DNA from: CAXBYZ01 sp963980215 | GTDB taxonomy: Bacteria; Patescibacteriota; Microgenomatia; UBA1400; CG1-02-47-37 | Reading direction: 5' to 3' | NCBI GenBank assembly: GCA_963980215.1 | Contig: CAXBYZ010000005.1 | Span: forward strand, 1 to 51,406 | Length of the DNA stretch: 51,406 bases | Part shown: positions 22,329 through 31,122 of the stretch, in pieces | Position numbering within the stretch: position 1 is the first letter of the stretch | Layout of the letters: each line of letters starts with the position of its first letter | Position numbers and translations under genes: made by a program | Notes under the pieces: model-generated | Seen by the model: only the letters and a program-made list of their open reading frames with translations | Database searches by the model: none | What the model was told of the DNA's origin: nothing

Positions 22329-23457
22329 ATTTAAGGAAACGGTTGATGATGGAAAGGGTTTTTTGAGGAGTTTGTAAGTATTTTTGACGATGGCTTTGAA
22401 TTGCGGGGGAGAAGAGTTTGATTTTGTCTTGATGATTGATAAGGTTTAGGATCACTTCAATGGTTTGGGCGGTTTTGTGAGTGACAAAGCCAAGTTTTTT
22501 TTGAGAGATATATTGATAGTTACCATATTCCTGGCTTAAAGGTTTGCTGGTGGCAATAAATAACTTGCCTAACATTAGACTTTCAAAAAGAATGTTTGGT
22601 CCAGGCTTGCCAACTATGATATCTGAAGCGATTAGTAGTTGATCGATTTGATTGGTGTAACCAAAGGTTTTAATGGTTGGGTTTTTGGCTATAAGTTTGT
22701 CTAAGCGGGTTTTTAAGAGTTTATTTTTTCCAGTAACGATGATTAGTTGACAGTCAGATTGAACTTGAGGGTGGGTTATTAGCTTTTGGACGAGTTTATA
22801 GATTTGACCATGACCTTCGCCACTACCACCGATAAAGATAGTCAGTTTTTTTGGTGACAACGAGAAGAGGTTTCTGGCCTTTGATTGGGTGAATTGAGGT
22901 TTGTAAACAGAGAGTCTGAGGGGTAATCCTGATAAGGAGATGTTTGTGGCTGGAATGCTTCTGTTAATTAGGATTTGTTTGGTTTTGAGGGTGGGAACAA
23001 GATAGTGGTCGGCTTGTTTGTAGGTGGTCCAAGTATGGTGGATAGTAAAGGGGTCAGCAATGACTATTATGTGAGGAGTTGGATGATTAGTAGTTTTTGT
23101 GGCAAGAGCAAACTCCTCGATTGAAAATGGTGAAGTGGAGATGACGAGATCGGGGCTAAATGATTTTAGTTTTTTGGCGATTTTGGGAGCAACAAGTGGA
23201 GAGTTTAGTTGATGGAGGAGTTTGGCTGCTTTGGGTGAGTTGCCAGATTGCCAGTTTTTTTGATGAAACTCTTGAAAGTATTCGCCAACCACGCGATAAA
23301 GAGGTGAGGCAAGAGCGGGGGAAACGTCTAAAAATTCTACTTGGTATTTTTTTGGAGTGAGGGATAAGTATTGATTAATTGCTTGAGAGATGGCAACGTG
23401 GCCACCGCCGGCTGAAGAGAGAAGAATTAGAATTTTTTTTGGAAGCGAGGAGTTCAT
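22327..23457 (-). CDS. MGDG-synthase/MurG-like GT28 glycosyltransferase
   Basis: This is a GT-B glycosyltransferase resembling monogalactosyldiacylglycerol synthases and MurG. The N-terminal ILILLSSAGGGHVAISQAI (residues 9-27) is the acceptor-side Gly-rich loop, and the DVSPALASPLYRVVGEYFQ helix follows. DPFTIHHTW near 133 matches the DxxxxHxxW region of the family. The donor-binding half has FIGGSGEGHGQIYKLV near 210 and ASDIIVGKPGPNILFESLMLGK near 278. It probably makes a membrane glycolipid or cell-wall precursor. A TATAAT -10 box ends seven bases upstream of the ATG. Confidence 0.82.
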   Translation of the reverse strand: MNSSLPKKILILLSSAGGGHVAISQAINQYLSLTPKKYQVEFLDVSPALASPLYRVVGEYFQEFHQKNWQSGNSPKAAKLLHQLNSPLVAPKIAKKLKSFSPDLVISTSPFSIEEFALATKTTNHPTPHIIVIADPFTIHHTWTTYKQADHYLVPTLKTKQILINRSIPATNISLSGLPLRLSVYKPQFTQSKARNLFSLSPKKLTIFIGGSGEGHGQIYKLVQKLITHPQVQSDCQLIIVTGKNKLLKTRLDKLIAKNPTIKTFGYTNQIDQLLIASDIIVGKPGPNILFESLMLGKLFIATSKPLSQEYGNYQYISQKKLGFVTHKTAQTIEVILNLINHQDKIKLFSPAIQSHRQKYLQTPQKTLSIINRFLK

Positions 23458-23464
23458 GGTAGCT

Positions 23465-23470
23465 ATTATA
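23465..23470 (-). promoter_or_regulatory. -10 box TATAAT of glycosyltransferase gene
   Basis: On the minus strand TATAAT (23470-23465) is seven bases before the ATG at 23457, predicting a leaderless message. Confidence 0.6.
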
Positions 23471-23488
23471 CTGTATTTATTTTTAGTC

Positions 23489-23517
23489 TTGCAGAAGAAA
23501 TGGTTATAAGATAAATT
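23489..23517 (+). promoter_or_regulatory. Promoter of RskA-like gene
   Basis: TTGCAG (23489-23494), 17 bases, TAAATT (23512-23517), then a leader with an AAAGGAGAT Shine-Dalgarno before the ATG at 23551. Confidence 0.55.
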
Positions 23518-23550
23518 ATAGGTAGTTTAATTAATTAAAGGAGATAAAAT

Positions 23551-24090
23551 ATGTGGGAACAAGTAATCAATAATAAAAAAGTGAGATATGGGTTGGTGTT
23601 GGTTTTAGTGGCGGTATTTGGATGGTTGGTGATTAAAGGAAAAGATGTAGAAGAGCAAGTGATGCCTGAGATTACCTTAGAGCCAACAAAGCAGATGGTA
23701 GCAGAGCTACAGATGCCCATGAGCGAAACTGAGAAAACGGCTATTGAAGATAAGTTTTTGAGTGAGGGTGTAGAGATGACCTTGCTTAAAGGGGTAGCTG
23801 GAAACCAAGCAGTGGGAACAGCCTGGAGACATTTTGATGGTGAGAAGTTTGTTCATAAAGTAGAAGCAACTGACCTGACTGAGCTTGAAAAAGGATTTTT
23901 CTATGAGGGCTGGTTAGTATCTAAGGATGGTTTTTTCTCAACCGGAAGAATGAGTGTTTCTGAAGGCAAGGGAATGCTCTACTACACGGCTGATGAAGAT
24001 CAGAGTGAGTTTACCGGAGCAGTGATTACCTTGGAAGCTGAAGATGGTAATGAAGAACCAGATAAGCACATTCTTGAGGGGTCATTTTAA
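23551..24090 (+). CDS. Membrane-anchored RskA-C-terminal-like domain protein
   Basis: The product has a short cytoplasmic N-terminus, one membrane helix at about residues 13-29, and an external domain. The last 75 residues (FFYEGWLVSKDGFFSTGRMSV...GAVITLEAEDGNEEPDKHILEGSF) resemble the anti-sigma-K factor RskA C-terminal domain, with its QLWLV, SAGxF and VTLEP...G-x-P...LLGSF strands. No sigma-binding N-terminal domain is present, so it is probably not itself an anti-sigma factor. The Shine-Dalgarno is strong. Confidence 0.65.
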   Translation: MWEQVINNKKVRYGLVLVLVAVFGWLVIKGKDVEEQVMPEITLEPTKQMVAELQMPMSETEKTAIEDKFLSEGVEMTLLKGVAGNQAVGTAWRHFDGEKFVHKVEATDLTELEKGFFYEGWLVSKDGFFSTGRMSVSEGKGMLYYTADEDQSEFTGAVITLEAEDGNEEPDKHILEGSF

Positions 24091-24130
24091 AAAGTTCGTA
24101 ACAACTACAGCGATATTTAGTGATATAGTG

Positions 24131-24145
24131 GTGTCAATATGACAC
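24131..24145. promoter_or_regulatory. Inverted repeat over the LOG start codon
   Basis: GTGTCA, ATA, TGACAC is a perfect 6-bp inverted repeat overlapping the ATG at 24139. A TATAGT -10 box lies at 24124-24129. It could be an operator or a hairpin masking the start; both are guesses. Confidence 0.4.
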
Positions 24146-24762
24146 CTGTAAATAGATTTATTAAAAATATTGCTTTTTTTGGATACAGTGATTTTAAGGA
24201 GTCGAGTAGGGAGTATAAGGAAGCGTTTATGTCAGCCTCGATATTGGCTAAGAAAGGTTACACTATAGTTAATGGTGGTGGTCCGGGGATTATGAATGCG
24301 GCTACTCAGGGGGCGGAGTCGGTTGAAGGAGAAACTTTGGCAATTACTTTTAGTCCACATGATGCGCCTGGTTTTGAAGGTAGGTATGTGGCTAATAGAG
24401 TAGATAAAGAGATAAAGACAGAAAATTATATTGAGAGAATGTTTAAATTGATGGAACACTCTGATTGCTACATTATCTTTAACGGGGGAACGGGGACTGT
24501 GTCTGAGTTTGGAACAGCCTGGGTGTTGGCTCGATTGTACTACCCACACCACAAGCCATTTATTTTGTATGGGAAGTTTTGGCGACAAATTATTAAAGTT
24601 TTTATGGATAATATGGAGATACGAAGTGATGCATCTAAGGTATTTAAAATTGTGGAGAGTGATAAAGAGATGGTAAAAGCTTTGGCAAGCTTTGAAGACG
24701 AGATGGGAAAAGTCGATCACTCTCATTGTAAAATTTGTAGCGAGAAAGCTTTCATGACTTAG
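24139..24762 (+). CDS. LOG family (lysine decarboxylase-like) protein
   Basis: This is a Rossmann-fold LOG protein of the TIGR00730 superfamily. Motifs: AFFGYSD near residue 12, YTIVNGGGPGIMNAATQGAES near 41, and the family hallmark FNGGTGTVSEFGTAW near 114 (PGGxGTxxE with Asn in place of Pro). Family members release cytokinin bases from nucleotides or act as nucleotide phosphoribohydrolases. The C-terminus has HSHCKICSEKAF, with CxxC and His that could bind metal; this tail is unusual. It is followed 4 bases later by rpiB. Confidence 0.85.
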   Translation: MTPVNRFIKNIAFFGYSDFKESSREYKEAFMSASILAKKGYTIVNGGGPGIMNAATQGAESVEGETLAITFSPHDAPGFEGRYVANRVDKEIKTENYIERMFKLMEHSDCYIIFNGGTGTVSEFGTAWVLARLYYPHHKPFILYGKFWRQIIKVFMDNMEIRSDASKVFKIVESDKEMVKALASFEDEMGKVDHSHCKICSEKAFMT

Positions 24763-24766
24763 AGAT

Positions 24767-25216
24767 ATGAAGATATTTATAGGATCTGATCATCGAGGAT
24801 ATAAACTAAAAGAGAAAGTGAAAGAGTGGTTGAATCAGTGGGCGTTTGAGTATGAAGATTTGGGTAATGAGGTTTATGATACTGAAGATGATTATGTAGA
24901 TTTTGCTGTTAAGGTGGGAGAGGGAGTTAGTTTGGGTGAGTCCAAGGGGGTGTTGATGTGTGGTTCGGGAGCGGGCATGGATTTAACGGTGAATAAAATC
25001 AGGGGAGTTAGGGGAGTGTTGGGGTTTAATGTAAATCAGGTGAAAGAGTCGGTGGAGAAAGATAATGTTAATGTCTTGAGCATCTCGGCAAACTATGTTA
25101 GTTTAAGAAAAACAAAAAAGATCTTGAAAGTGTTTTTAGAAACAGAGTTTCTGAGAAAAGAAAAGTATTTAAGAAGAATCAAAAAAATAGAAAAAATTGA
25201 AAGGATTTATGATTAA
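24767..25216 (+). CDS. rpiB: Ribose-5-phosphate isomerase B
   Basis: This interconverts ribose 5-phosphate and ribulose 5-phosphate. The N-terminus IFIGSDHRGYKLKEKVKEWL and the YVDFAVKVGEGV segment are classical, and the catalytic Cys is in GVLMCGSGAGMDLTVNKIRGVRG near residue 66. The conserved DNVNVLSISANYV corresponds to HNDANVLxLGxR. The C-terminal tail is long and Lys/Arg rich. It overlaps gap by 8 bases and belongs to a run of sugar-phosphate genes. Confidence 0.93.
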   Translation: MKIFIGSDHRGYKLKEKVKEWLNQWAFEYEDLGNEVYDTEDDYVDFAVKVGEGVSLGESKGVLMCGSGAGMDLTVNKIRGVRGVLGFNVNQVKESVEKDNVNVLSISANYVSLRKTKKILKVFLETEFLRKEKYLRRIKKIEKIERIYD

Positions 25217-26204
25217 GATAGCTATAAATGGTTTTGGCAGAATTGGCAGATTGGCGTTAAGAATTGGCTTGAAGAAGTATGCAGATAAAATGGAGTTTGT
25301 GGCCATTAATACTTCTGGAAGAATAGATACAGCTGGTTGGGCCCATCTTTTTGAACATGACACTTCTTATGGAAAGTATGATGGTCAAGTATCTGTAGCT
25401 GAAGATAGTTTGGTAGTAGATGGAGTTAAAGTTCCGGTATTAGCTGAGCTTGACCCAAAGAAATTACCTTGGGGAAAACTGGGAGTAGATTTGGTTTTGG
25501 AGTGTACTGGCAAGTTTAAAACTCCCGACGCGGTAGATGATCACTTGGAATCGGGAGCTAAGAGAGTTTTACTGTCTGCGCCACCAAAAGAGACAAGTAG
25601 CGGTATTTATGTAAGAGGAATTAATGATGATAAGTACTCTGGTGATAAGGTTTTTTCTAATGCCTCATGTACCACCAACTGTGTAGCTCCGGTGATGCAA
25701 GTGATGATTTCTAAATTTGGAGTGAAGAAAGCGATGATGACTACGATTCATGCGGTGACTTCCTCACAGCGAATGGTGGATAATTCTAATAAAGATTTAA
25801 GAAGAGCCAGGGCAGCTTGTTTTAATATTATTCCAACGACCACTGGAGCAGCGGAAACAACTACCAAAGTGATGGATGGTTTGGATGGTATTTTTGATGG
25901 GATTGCGATTCGAGTACCTATTTTAACTGGATCGTTGACTGACTTTACTTTTTTGACAGATAAGAAAACGTCTGTGGATGAGGTAAATAAAGCTATGAAG
26001 GAAGCGGCTGAGGGAAAGTTAAAAGGAGTTTTGGGAGTGACGGATAAACCAATAGTGTCTTCTGACATTGTTGGTTGTGAGTATTCGTCCTTGGTGGATC
26101 TGGATATGACTAGAGTAGTGGACGGAGATATGGTTAAGATTTTGTCATGGTATGACAATGAGTGGGGCTATGTAAGCAGAATGATGGAGTTAGCTAATCT
26201 TTAA
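25209..26204 (+). CDS. gap: Glyceraldehyde-3-phosphate dehydrogenase
   Basis: This is a phosphorylating GAPDH. NAD(P) binding is shown by KIAINGFGRIGRLALRIG at the N-terminus, the catalytic Cys by SNASCTTNCVAPVM near residue 152, the His by TTIHAVTSSQRMVDN near 178, and the C-terminus is SWYDNEWGYVSRM. At the end of beta-strand 2, where NAD-specific enzymes have Asp (AINDL), this one has AINTSG, which suggests NADP or dual cofactor use. ATG 25209 is chosen over an in-frame TTG 25197, which lies in the Shine-Dalgarno region (AAAGGA). Confidence 0.95.
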   Translation: MIKIAINGFGRIGRLALRIGLKKYADKMEFVAINTSGRIDTAGWAHLFEHDTSYGKYDGQVSVAEDSLVVDGVKVPVLAELDPKKLPWGKLGVDLVLECTGKFKTPDAVDDHLESGAKRVLLSAPPKETSSGIYVRGINDDKYSGDKVFSNASCTTNCVAPVMQVMISKFGVKKAMMTTIHAVTSSQRMVDNSNKDLRRARAACFNIIPTTTGAAETTTKVMDGLDGIFDGIAIRVPILTGSLTDFTFLTDKKTSVDEVNKAMKEAAEGKLKGVLGVTDKPIVSSDIVGCEYSSLVDLDMTRVVDGDMVKILSWYDNEWGYVSRMMELANL

Positions 26205-26212
26205 GGAGGAGT

Positions 26213-26875
26213 ATGGAGATAATAGTAGTCCCAGGTATTTTGGAGCAAACCCTAGAAGAGTTGAATAAAAAGTTGCTTAAAGCTAGTGATTTTACAAGAT
26301 CGGTATTTGTGGATGTGATTGATGGTAGGTTTGTGGAGAATGAAACGATTGGGATGGATGAGTTGATGGATACGGCAACTGAGCTGGATTTATACCTTCA
26401 TTTGCAGACAGAAGAACCAATTGAGTACCTACATCAATGTAGTGAAGTGGGAGCGGAGTTGGTAGTGGGACAAGTGGAGTTGATGGAAGATCAACTGGAG
26501 TTTATTAATAAGGCAAAAAAGTTGGGGATGAGGGTTGGGTTGGGGTTGGATTTGGTGACCCCGGTAGATTTTTTGGAAGAGAGAGCTTTGGATCAAGCGG
26601 GGACGGTGTTACTAATGGCAGTGGCGGCTGGTTATTCTGAACAAAAGTTTGATCGGAAAGTGTTGAAGAAAATTGAAGAATTGAGGGATGGCGGTTTTAG
26701 GGGAGATGTGTTTGTAGATGGGGGAGTAAATCTTGAAACAATTGAGGATTGTGTTAAAGCAGGAGCTAATGCTTTTAGTGCTACCAGCGGAATTTGGAAA
26801 AGTGGTAATCCAGCAAAAGCTTACACCTCTTTGGTGAAGCTAGGAGAGCAAGCCAAAAAACAAAAAAAGAGCTAG
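26213..26875 (+). CDS. Ribulose-phosphate 3-epimerase-like protein
   Basis: This is a TIM-barrel protein of the ribulose-phosphate-binding/RPE family. VFVDVIDGRFVENETIG matches the VHFDVMDGxFVPNLTxG block, LHLQTEEP the VHLMVxxP strand, VLLMAVAAGYSEQKF the VLLMSVNPGFGGQxF block and VFVDGGVNLETI the VDGGV block. Three of the four metal ligands (two Asp and the second His) are kept, but the first His is Phe and the usual PGFGGQ loop is AGYSEQ, so catalysis may be altered. Context (rpiB, gap, sugar kinase) still fits pentose phosphate metabolism. Confidence 0.75.
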   Translation: MEIIVVPGILEQTLEELNKKLLKASDFTRSVFVDVIDGRFVENETIGMDELMDTATELDLYLHLQTEEPIEYLHQCSEVGAELVVGQVELMEDQLEFINKAKKLGMRVGLGLDLVTPVDFLEERALDQAGTVLLMAVAAGYSEQKFDRKVLKKIEELRDGGFRGDVFVDGGVNLETIEDCVKAGANAFSATSGIWKSGNPAKAYTSLVKLGEQAKKQKKS

Positions 26876-26884
26876 AATAAGAGT

Positions 26885-27808
26885 ATGAAGTTTGATGTTG
26901 TTACTTTTGGAAGTGCCTTTGTGGATGTGTATCTATCTAGTGATGAATTTAAGGCAATGTGCAGGGTTGATGGAGGTAAGTGGGCGGTTAAAGACCAAGT
27001 GATAACAACTGGAGGGGGAGCGACTAATGTAGCGGTGGGTTTGGAGCGATTGGGACTACAAACTGGAGCGGTGTGTTGTGTGGGAAGAGATGATTGGGGC
27101 TTATTTGTTCGAAAAGAGTTAAAGAGAGAAGGAGTAAGTTTGGAGTATGTGCAACAAGTGGATGAGCCAACTAGCTACTCAACAATACTAGTGGGGAAAG
27201 ATGGAGGAAGGTCGGCTTTGGTGTATCGAAAAGCGAGTAATTTGTTATCTTGGCATAAAGTAGAGTGGAGTAAGTTGAGCCCTGAGTGGTTTTATGTTTC
27301 TTCTTTGGGTGGAGATTTAACTATGTTGACTAAAATTATTAGGGTAGCTCAGGAAAAAAAGATAAAAGTGGCTATTAATCCTGGATCTAAAGAAATTGAG
27401 GCGGGGGCAAAGTTAAAGTCGTTTTTAACTCATGTTGATGTGTTGTTGCTTAACAGAGAAGAGGCGGCTAAACTGACTGGACACGAGAGTGATAACTTAA
27501 AAGATATATATAAGGATGCGGGTAAGCTCGGAGCAAAAGTGGTGACTGTAACCGATGGAAGAAAAGGAGCGGTGGTGTTTCAGGAGGGAGAACTGGTAAA
27601 GTTGCCTGCAGAAAAAACTAAGACTATTGAGGAAACTGGAGCAGGGGATGCTTTTGGCTGTGCTTTGGTGGCTGGATTGGTAAAAAAATATCCATTAAAA
27701 GATGCATTGAAGATGGGAGTTCATAACGGAGCATCAGTGGCTTCACATTTTGGTCCAAAACAGGGACTTTTATTTAAGCCAGAGATGGATAAGTTGTTGG
27801 GTAGATAG
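26885..27808 (+). CDS. PfkB/ribokinase-family sugar or nucleoside kinase
   Basis: This is an ATP-dependent kinase of the ribokinase fold. The N-terminal substrate motif TTGGGATNVAVGLERLGL lies near residue 41, and the C-terminal signature ETGAGDAFGCALVAGL near 255 contains the catalytic Asp and anion hole. VAINPGSKEIEAG and LLLNREEAAKLTG are usual linker elements. The substrate could be ribose, fructose, a sugar phosphate or a nucleoside; the neighbouring rpiB and epimerase make ribose or related sugars reasonable. It is co-transcribed with its neighbours. Confidence 0.87.
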   Translation: MKFDVVTFGSAFVDVYLSSDEFKAMCRVDGGKWAVKDQVITTGGGATNVAVGLERLGLQTGAVCCVGRDDWGLFVRKELKREGVSLEYVQQVDEPTSYSTILVGKDGGRSALVYRKASNLLSWHKVEWSKLSPEWFYVSSLGGDLTMLTKIIRVAQEKKIKVAINPGSKEIEAGAKLKSFLTHVDVLLLNREEAAKLTGHESDNLKDIYKDAGKLGAKVVTVTDGRKGAVVFQEGELVKLPAEKTKTIEETGAGDAFGCALVAGLVKKYPLKDALKMGVHNGASVASHFGPKQGLLFKPEMDKLLGR

Positions 27809-27811
27809 AGT

Positions 27812-28783
27812 ATGGAAAAAGATTTTGCAGATGAAGAGGTGGAAGTAATAAAGAAAAAGAGAAGAAACAGGAAAACTATTGGCGAAGAGGGTTCTAGAAA
27901 ACAAACAGCGATTGGATTGGGAGTGAGTTTAGTTTTGGGACTATTGTTTTACTTGCCAAAAGAGTTTAGTAACTGGTGGGGGAAGATGAATCAAGTAGAG
28001 ACAATTACGATAGAAAAGCCGATTGGGGATAGTAAAGATGTGTCTGAGGTAGTTGGATTTAAAGTGGTGATTAAAGAGAAACAAGATGTAAGGGAAGCGG
28101 TGGAAGAAATATTAAAAGATTTGCCGGGAAAGTATGGAGTTTTGGTGGAGAGCTTGGAAGGTACGGAGAGTTTTTCTATTAATGGCTTGGAGTCTTTTGA
28201 AGTTGCTTCGCTAAATAAGATACCGGTCTTGATTGAGTACTACAGACAAGTAGATAAGGGCGAGATTGACCCTGAAGAAGTTTATGTTTTGAGAGAGAAA
28301 GATAGGTGGGAGTATGGAACGGGGAGTATGCAGAATCAGCCGGCTGGAACGGAGTATAGCTATGATGAAGTGGCTTTTTTGGTAGCTAATGTTAGTGATA
28401 ATATGGGGGCACAACTTTTAAGCCGGTGGGTGGATAGTGAGTTGGTAGATGAGTTAGTACTTGAAGATATTGGAACAATTTTTAAGGATTTGTATAATGG
28501 GGAGTTATTAAGTAAAGAAAGCCGAGATAAATTATTTGAGAGTCTAACTGAGACTAGCAATGAGGACAGGATTACGGCTGGAGTGCCAAGTGGAGTAAGG
28601 GTGGTGCATAAGTTTGGATCGGAAGTGGGAGTGGTGAATGATTGTGGGATAGTGTATCCACTAAAAGGCGAGACAAGTGCAGATTATGTGATTTGTCTAA
28701 TGGCAAGTGGAGTTAATGAAGGACAAGCTCAAGATATTTGGCCAAAGATTAGTCGGGTGGTTTGGGAGTGGATAGGGAAGTAG
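27812..28783 (+). CDS. Membrane-anchored class A beta-lactamase-fold serine hydrolase
   Basis: This is a serine hydrolase with the class A beta-lactamase/DD-peptidase fold (beta-lactamase2 group). After a basic N-terminus and one membrane helix (about residues 30-48) the external domain shows ASLNKIPV (SxxK active site), VSDNMGAQ (SDN motif) and VVHKFGSE (in place of KTG). Many CPR bacteria carry such proteins as presumed cell-wall peptidases, and no resistance function is implied. It is convergent with the PBP gene, whose stop is the very next base. Confidence 0.82.
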   Translation: MEKDFADEEVEVIKKKRRNRKTIGEEGSRKQTAIGLGVSLVLGLLFYLPKEFSNWWGKMNQVETITIEKPIGDSKDVSEVVGFKVVIKEKQDVREAVEEILKDLPGKYGVLVESLEGTESFSINGLESFEVASLNKIPVLIEYYRQVDKGEIDPEEVYVLREKDRWEYGTGSMQNQPAGTEYSYDEVAFLVANVSDNMGAQLLSRWVDSELVDELVLEDIGTIFKDLYNGELLSKESRDKLFESLTETSNEDRITAGVPSGVRVVHKFGSEVGVVNDCGIVYPLKGETSADYVICLMASGVNEGQAQDIWPKISRVVWEWIGK

Positions 28784-31078
28784 TTAGTTGGTGGATGCAC
28801 CTTGGAGGATTTGGTCTCGAGATTCTTGGTTTTTTTTAGCTTGGTTATCTTTTAGCTCTTGGATGTATTCTGGTTTGCAGTGGATTTTAGGCTCGGTACC
28901 TGGAACAAAGTACTCGGTTTTACCGCCACAACCAGTACAAGCTAGTTGGCCGGTGATAGGACAGATATCTGCTTTGATCAGATTGCTTGGGAGAGTAAAT
29001 TGGTGGGAGGGTGTGTCTTCTAGAAGCTTGACCATGACGTTGTGCCAAATTGGAGAAGCACCAGTAATACCAGAAGCCACTTGACTCATAGGGGAGTTGT
29101 CGTTGTTGCCGACCCAAACGGCGGTGAGGTAGTCTTGGGTGTAGCCGATGGTCCAGTTGTCTCTTTTGTCGTTGGTTGTGCCGGTTTTGACAGCCACCTG
29201 ATGGTTGGGAATGTTTAGGTAAGATCTTGAGCCAAAAGCAGGGATGCGAGCGTATGGGTCTGACAAGATATCTGAGATGATGGCGGCTGAGCTTGGACTT
29301 AAGACCTGATTTGGTTGACAAAAAACTTGTTTGGTGTTTTGATCACAACTAAATTCTTGAAGAACTTTTCCTTTGGAGTCAGTGACTTTTAAGATGGGGT
29401 GAAGATCAACTTTGTTGCCTTGGTTGGCAAAAGTGGCAAAGACAACGGCCATGTCTGTCATCTTGACTTCGGCACCACCGAGAGTGAGGGAGAGACCATA
29501 ACGTTCTGGTTGGTTCCAAGTAGTGATGCCTAGTTTTTTACCATGAGCTATCATCTTGTCTACACCAAGAGCGGCAAGAAGTTTGACGGCCGGGACGTTG
29601 TAAGAGTTGGCAAGAGCAGTTCTTAGATTAACTGAGCCATGAAATCTACTATCGTAGTTGACTGGAGAGTAGGGTTTGGAGCCAGCGATGTCGTAAGTAA
29701 CTGGAGTATCTTTTAAAACAGAGCCAGCGGTGTAGCCGTTTTCTAGAGCAAGAGAGTAGTTGACTGGTTTGATAGCAGAGCCTGGTTGACGAAGTCTAGT
29801 GGTGACGTTGACTTGGCCATCTCTATCGGTATCAAAGTAGTCACGGGAGCCGACTAAGCTTAGAATCTCTCCTGTTTTGGGGTTGGTGACTAGAGCAGCA
29901 CCGTTAGTGATGTTGAAGGGAGCTACTTTGATAATTTCGCTTGATACAATTTGCTGGACAGACTCTTGGAGAGAAAGATCTAAGGAAGTAGTGACAGTAA
30001 GGCCACCTTGCTCAACCATGGTTTGGCCATATTCTTGGACTAAAATATCTTTAACAAACATAACAAAATGAGGGGCTTTGATGTTGGTAAATTGGGGAGC
30101 TAGTTTGATTTTTTGTTGCTTGGCAAGTTCAGCTTCGAATGGAGCAATCATCTCTTCTTCTACCATTCGGTTTAGGACTTGATGTTGGCGGTAGATAGAA
30201 AGGTGGGGATTTAAACCAAAAGGGGAGTAAGTAGTGGGGGAAGCAGGAAGGCCGGCAAGTAGGGCACTTTCGGCAAGGTTTAAGTCTTTGACGGATTTGC
30301 CAAAGTAGCTTTGGGAGGCTTGTTCAACACCGTAAGCGGTGCCTCCATAGGAAACCTCGTTTAGGTACATTTCTAAGATTTTGTCTTTGGAGAAGAGGAC
30401 TTCGACTTCGATAGAAAGAATGAGTTCTTTTATTTTTCTAGTGATGGTTCTTTCTTGGGTGAGAAGAGCATTTTTGATGAGTTGTTGGGTAATGGTAGAA
30501 CCACCTTGAAGTTGCTGATTGAATAAGATTTGATCAACTGATCTTAAGATACCTTTGATGGAGACACCATTGTGGTTATAAAACTGGCTGTCTTCTATAG
30601 CTAAAGTGGCCTTGATAAAGTGATCGGGAACTTCATTTAGGGCAACAAGAGAGCGGTTTTGGTCTTTGTAGAAAGTAAAGAGTAGTTGATTGTTGCGATC
30701 GTATATTTTGGTAGAGAGGGTGGGTTCACGGTTGGTTAGGTCGGTGGGTTTGGGCAGATCTTTTAAGATAAAGTAGTAAAAGACACTGAAGAGAATAAGA
30801 CCAATAGTGAAGATGATTCTTTGAAAGACAGATAGCTTTAGGTTTAATTTTCGTTTTGGAAGCTTGATCTTAAAAGAGGGGAGTTTGATCTTTGGACTGT
30901 GAATTTTAAGGGTAAAATTTGCAAAAAATCTAACAAATTTGAGATAATTTTTTCTCAAGAAGTTGGTAGTAGTTGAGATAATTTTATAAAATAGTTTAAA
31001 AACGTGGTAGATAGACCGATAGGTGAATCGGCCAATTACCTCAAGAACTTTAAATGGTAAAAGTGCTAACTTAAGCAT
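28784..31078 (-). CDS. Class A penicillin-binding protein (paralog 1)
   Basis: This is a bifunctional peptidoglycan synthase. There is a long basic N-terminus, one membrane helix (about residues 88-105), then a GT51 glycosyltransferase domain with IEDSQFYNHNGVS and QGGSTITQQLIKNALL (about 175-205), and a transpeptidase domain with GSAIKPV (SxxK), NSYNVP (SxN) and VAVKTGTTNDKRDNWTIGYT (KTG). The C-terminus has ICPITGQLACTGCGG with several Cys. It is tandem with a paralog upstream (44-base gap). A TATAAT -10 box (31091-31086) ends seven bases before the ATG. Confidence 0.94.
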   Translation of the reverse strand: MLKLALLPFKVLEVIGRFTYRSIYHVFKLFYKIISTTTNFLRKNYLKFVRFFANFTLKIHSPKIKLPSFKIKLPKRKLNLKLSVFQRIIFTIGLILFSVFYYFILKDLPKPTDLTNREPTLSTKIYDRNNQLLFTFYKDQNRSLVALNEVPDHFIKATLAIEDSQFYNHNGVSIKGILRSVDQILFNQQLQGGSTITQQLIKNALLTQERTITRKIKELILSIEVEVLFSKDKILEMYLNEVSYGGTAYGVEQASQSYFGKSVKDLNLAESALLAGLPASPTTYSPFGLNPHLSIYRQHQVLNRMVEEEMIAPFEAELAKQQKIKLAPQFTNIKAPHFVMFVKDILVQEYGQTMVEQGGLTVTTSLDLSLQESVQQIVSSEIIKVAPFNITNGAALVTNPKTGEILSLVGSRDYFDTDRDGQVNVTTRLRQPGSAIKPVNYSLALENGYTAGSVLKDTPVTYDIAGSKPYSPVNYDSRFHGSVNLRTALANSYNVPAVKLLAALGVDKMIAHGKKLGITTWNQPERYGLSLTLGGAEVKMTDMAVVFATFANQGNKVDLHPILKVTDSKGKVLQEFSCDQNTKQVFCQPNQVLSPSSAAIISDILSDPYARIPAFGSRSYLNIPNHQVAVKTGTTNDKRDNWTIGYTQDYLTAVWVGNNDNSPMSQVASGITGASPIWHNVMVKLLEDTPSHQFTLPSNLIKADICPITGQLACTGCGGKTEYFVPGTEPKIHCKPEYIQELKDNQAKKNQESRDQILQGASTN

Positions 31079-31122
31079 GGTGGGTATTATAACCTAAGCT
31101 ATTAGTAATTAGCTATAAGACT

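Noticed and set aside
27812..28783. Beta-lactamase antibiotic resistance gene
   Set aside because: The SxxK and SDN motifs are present, but KTG is replaced and the context is cell-wall genes; a peptidase-like role is as likely.
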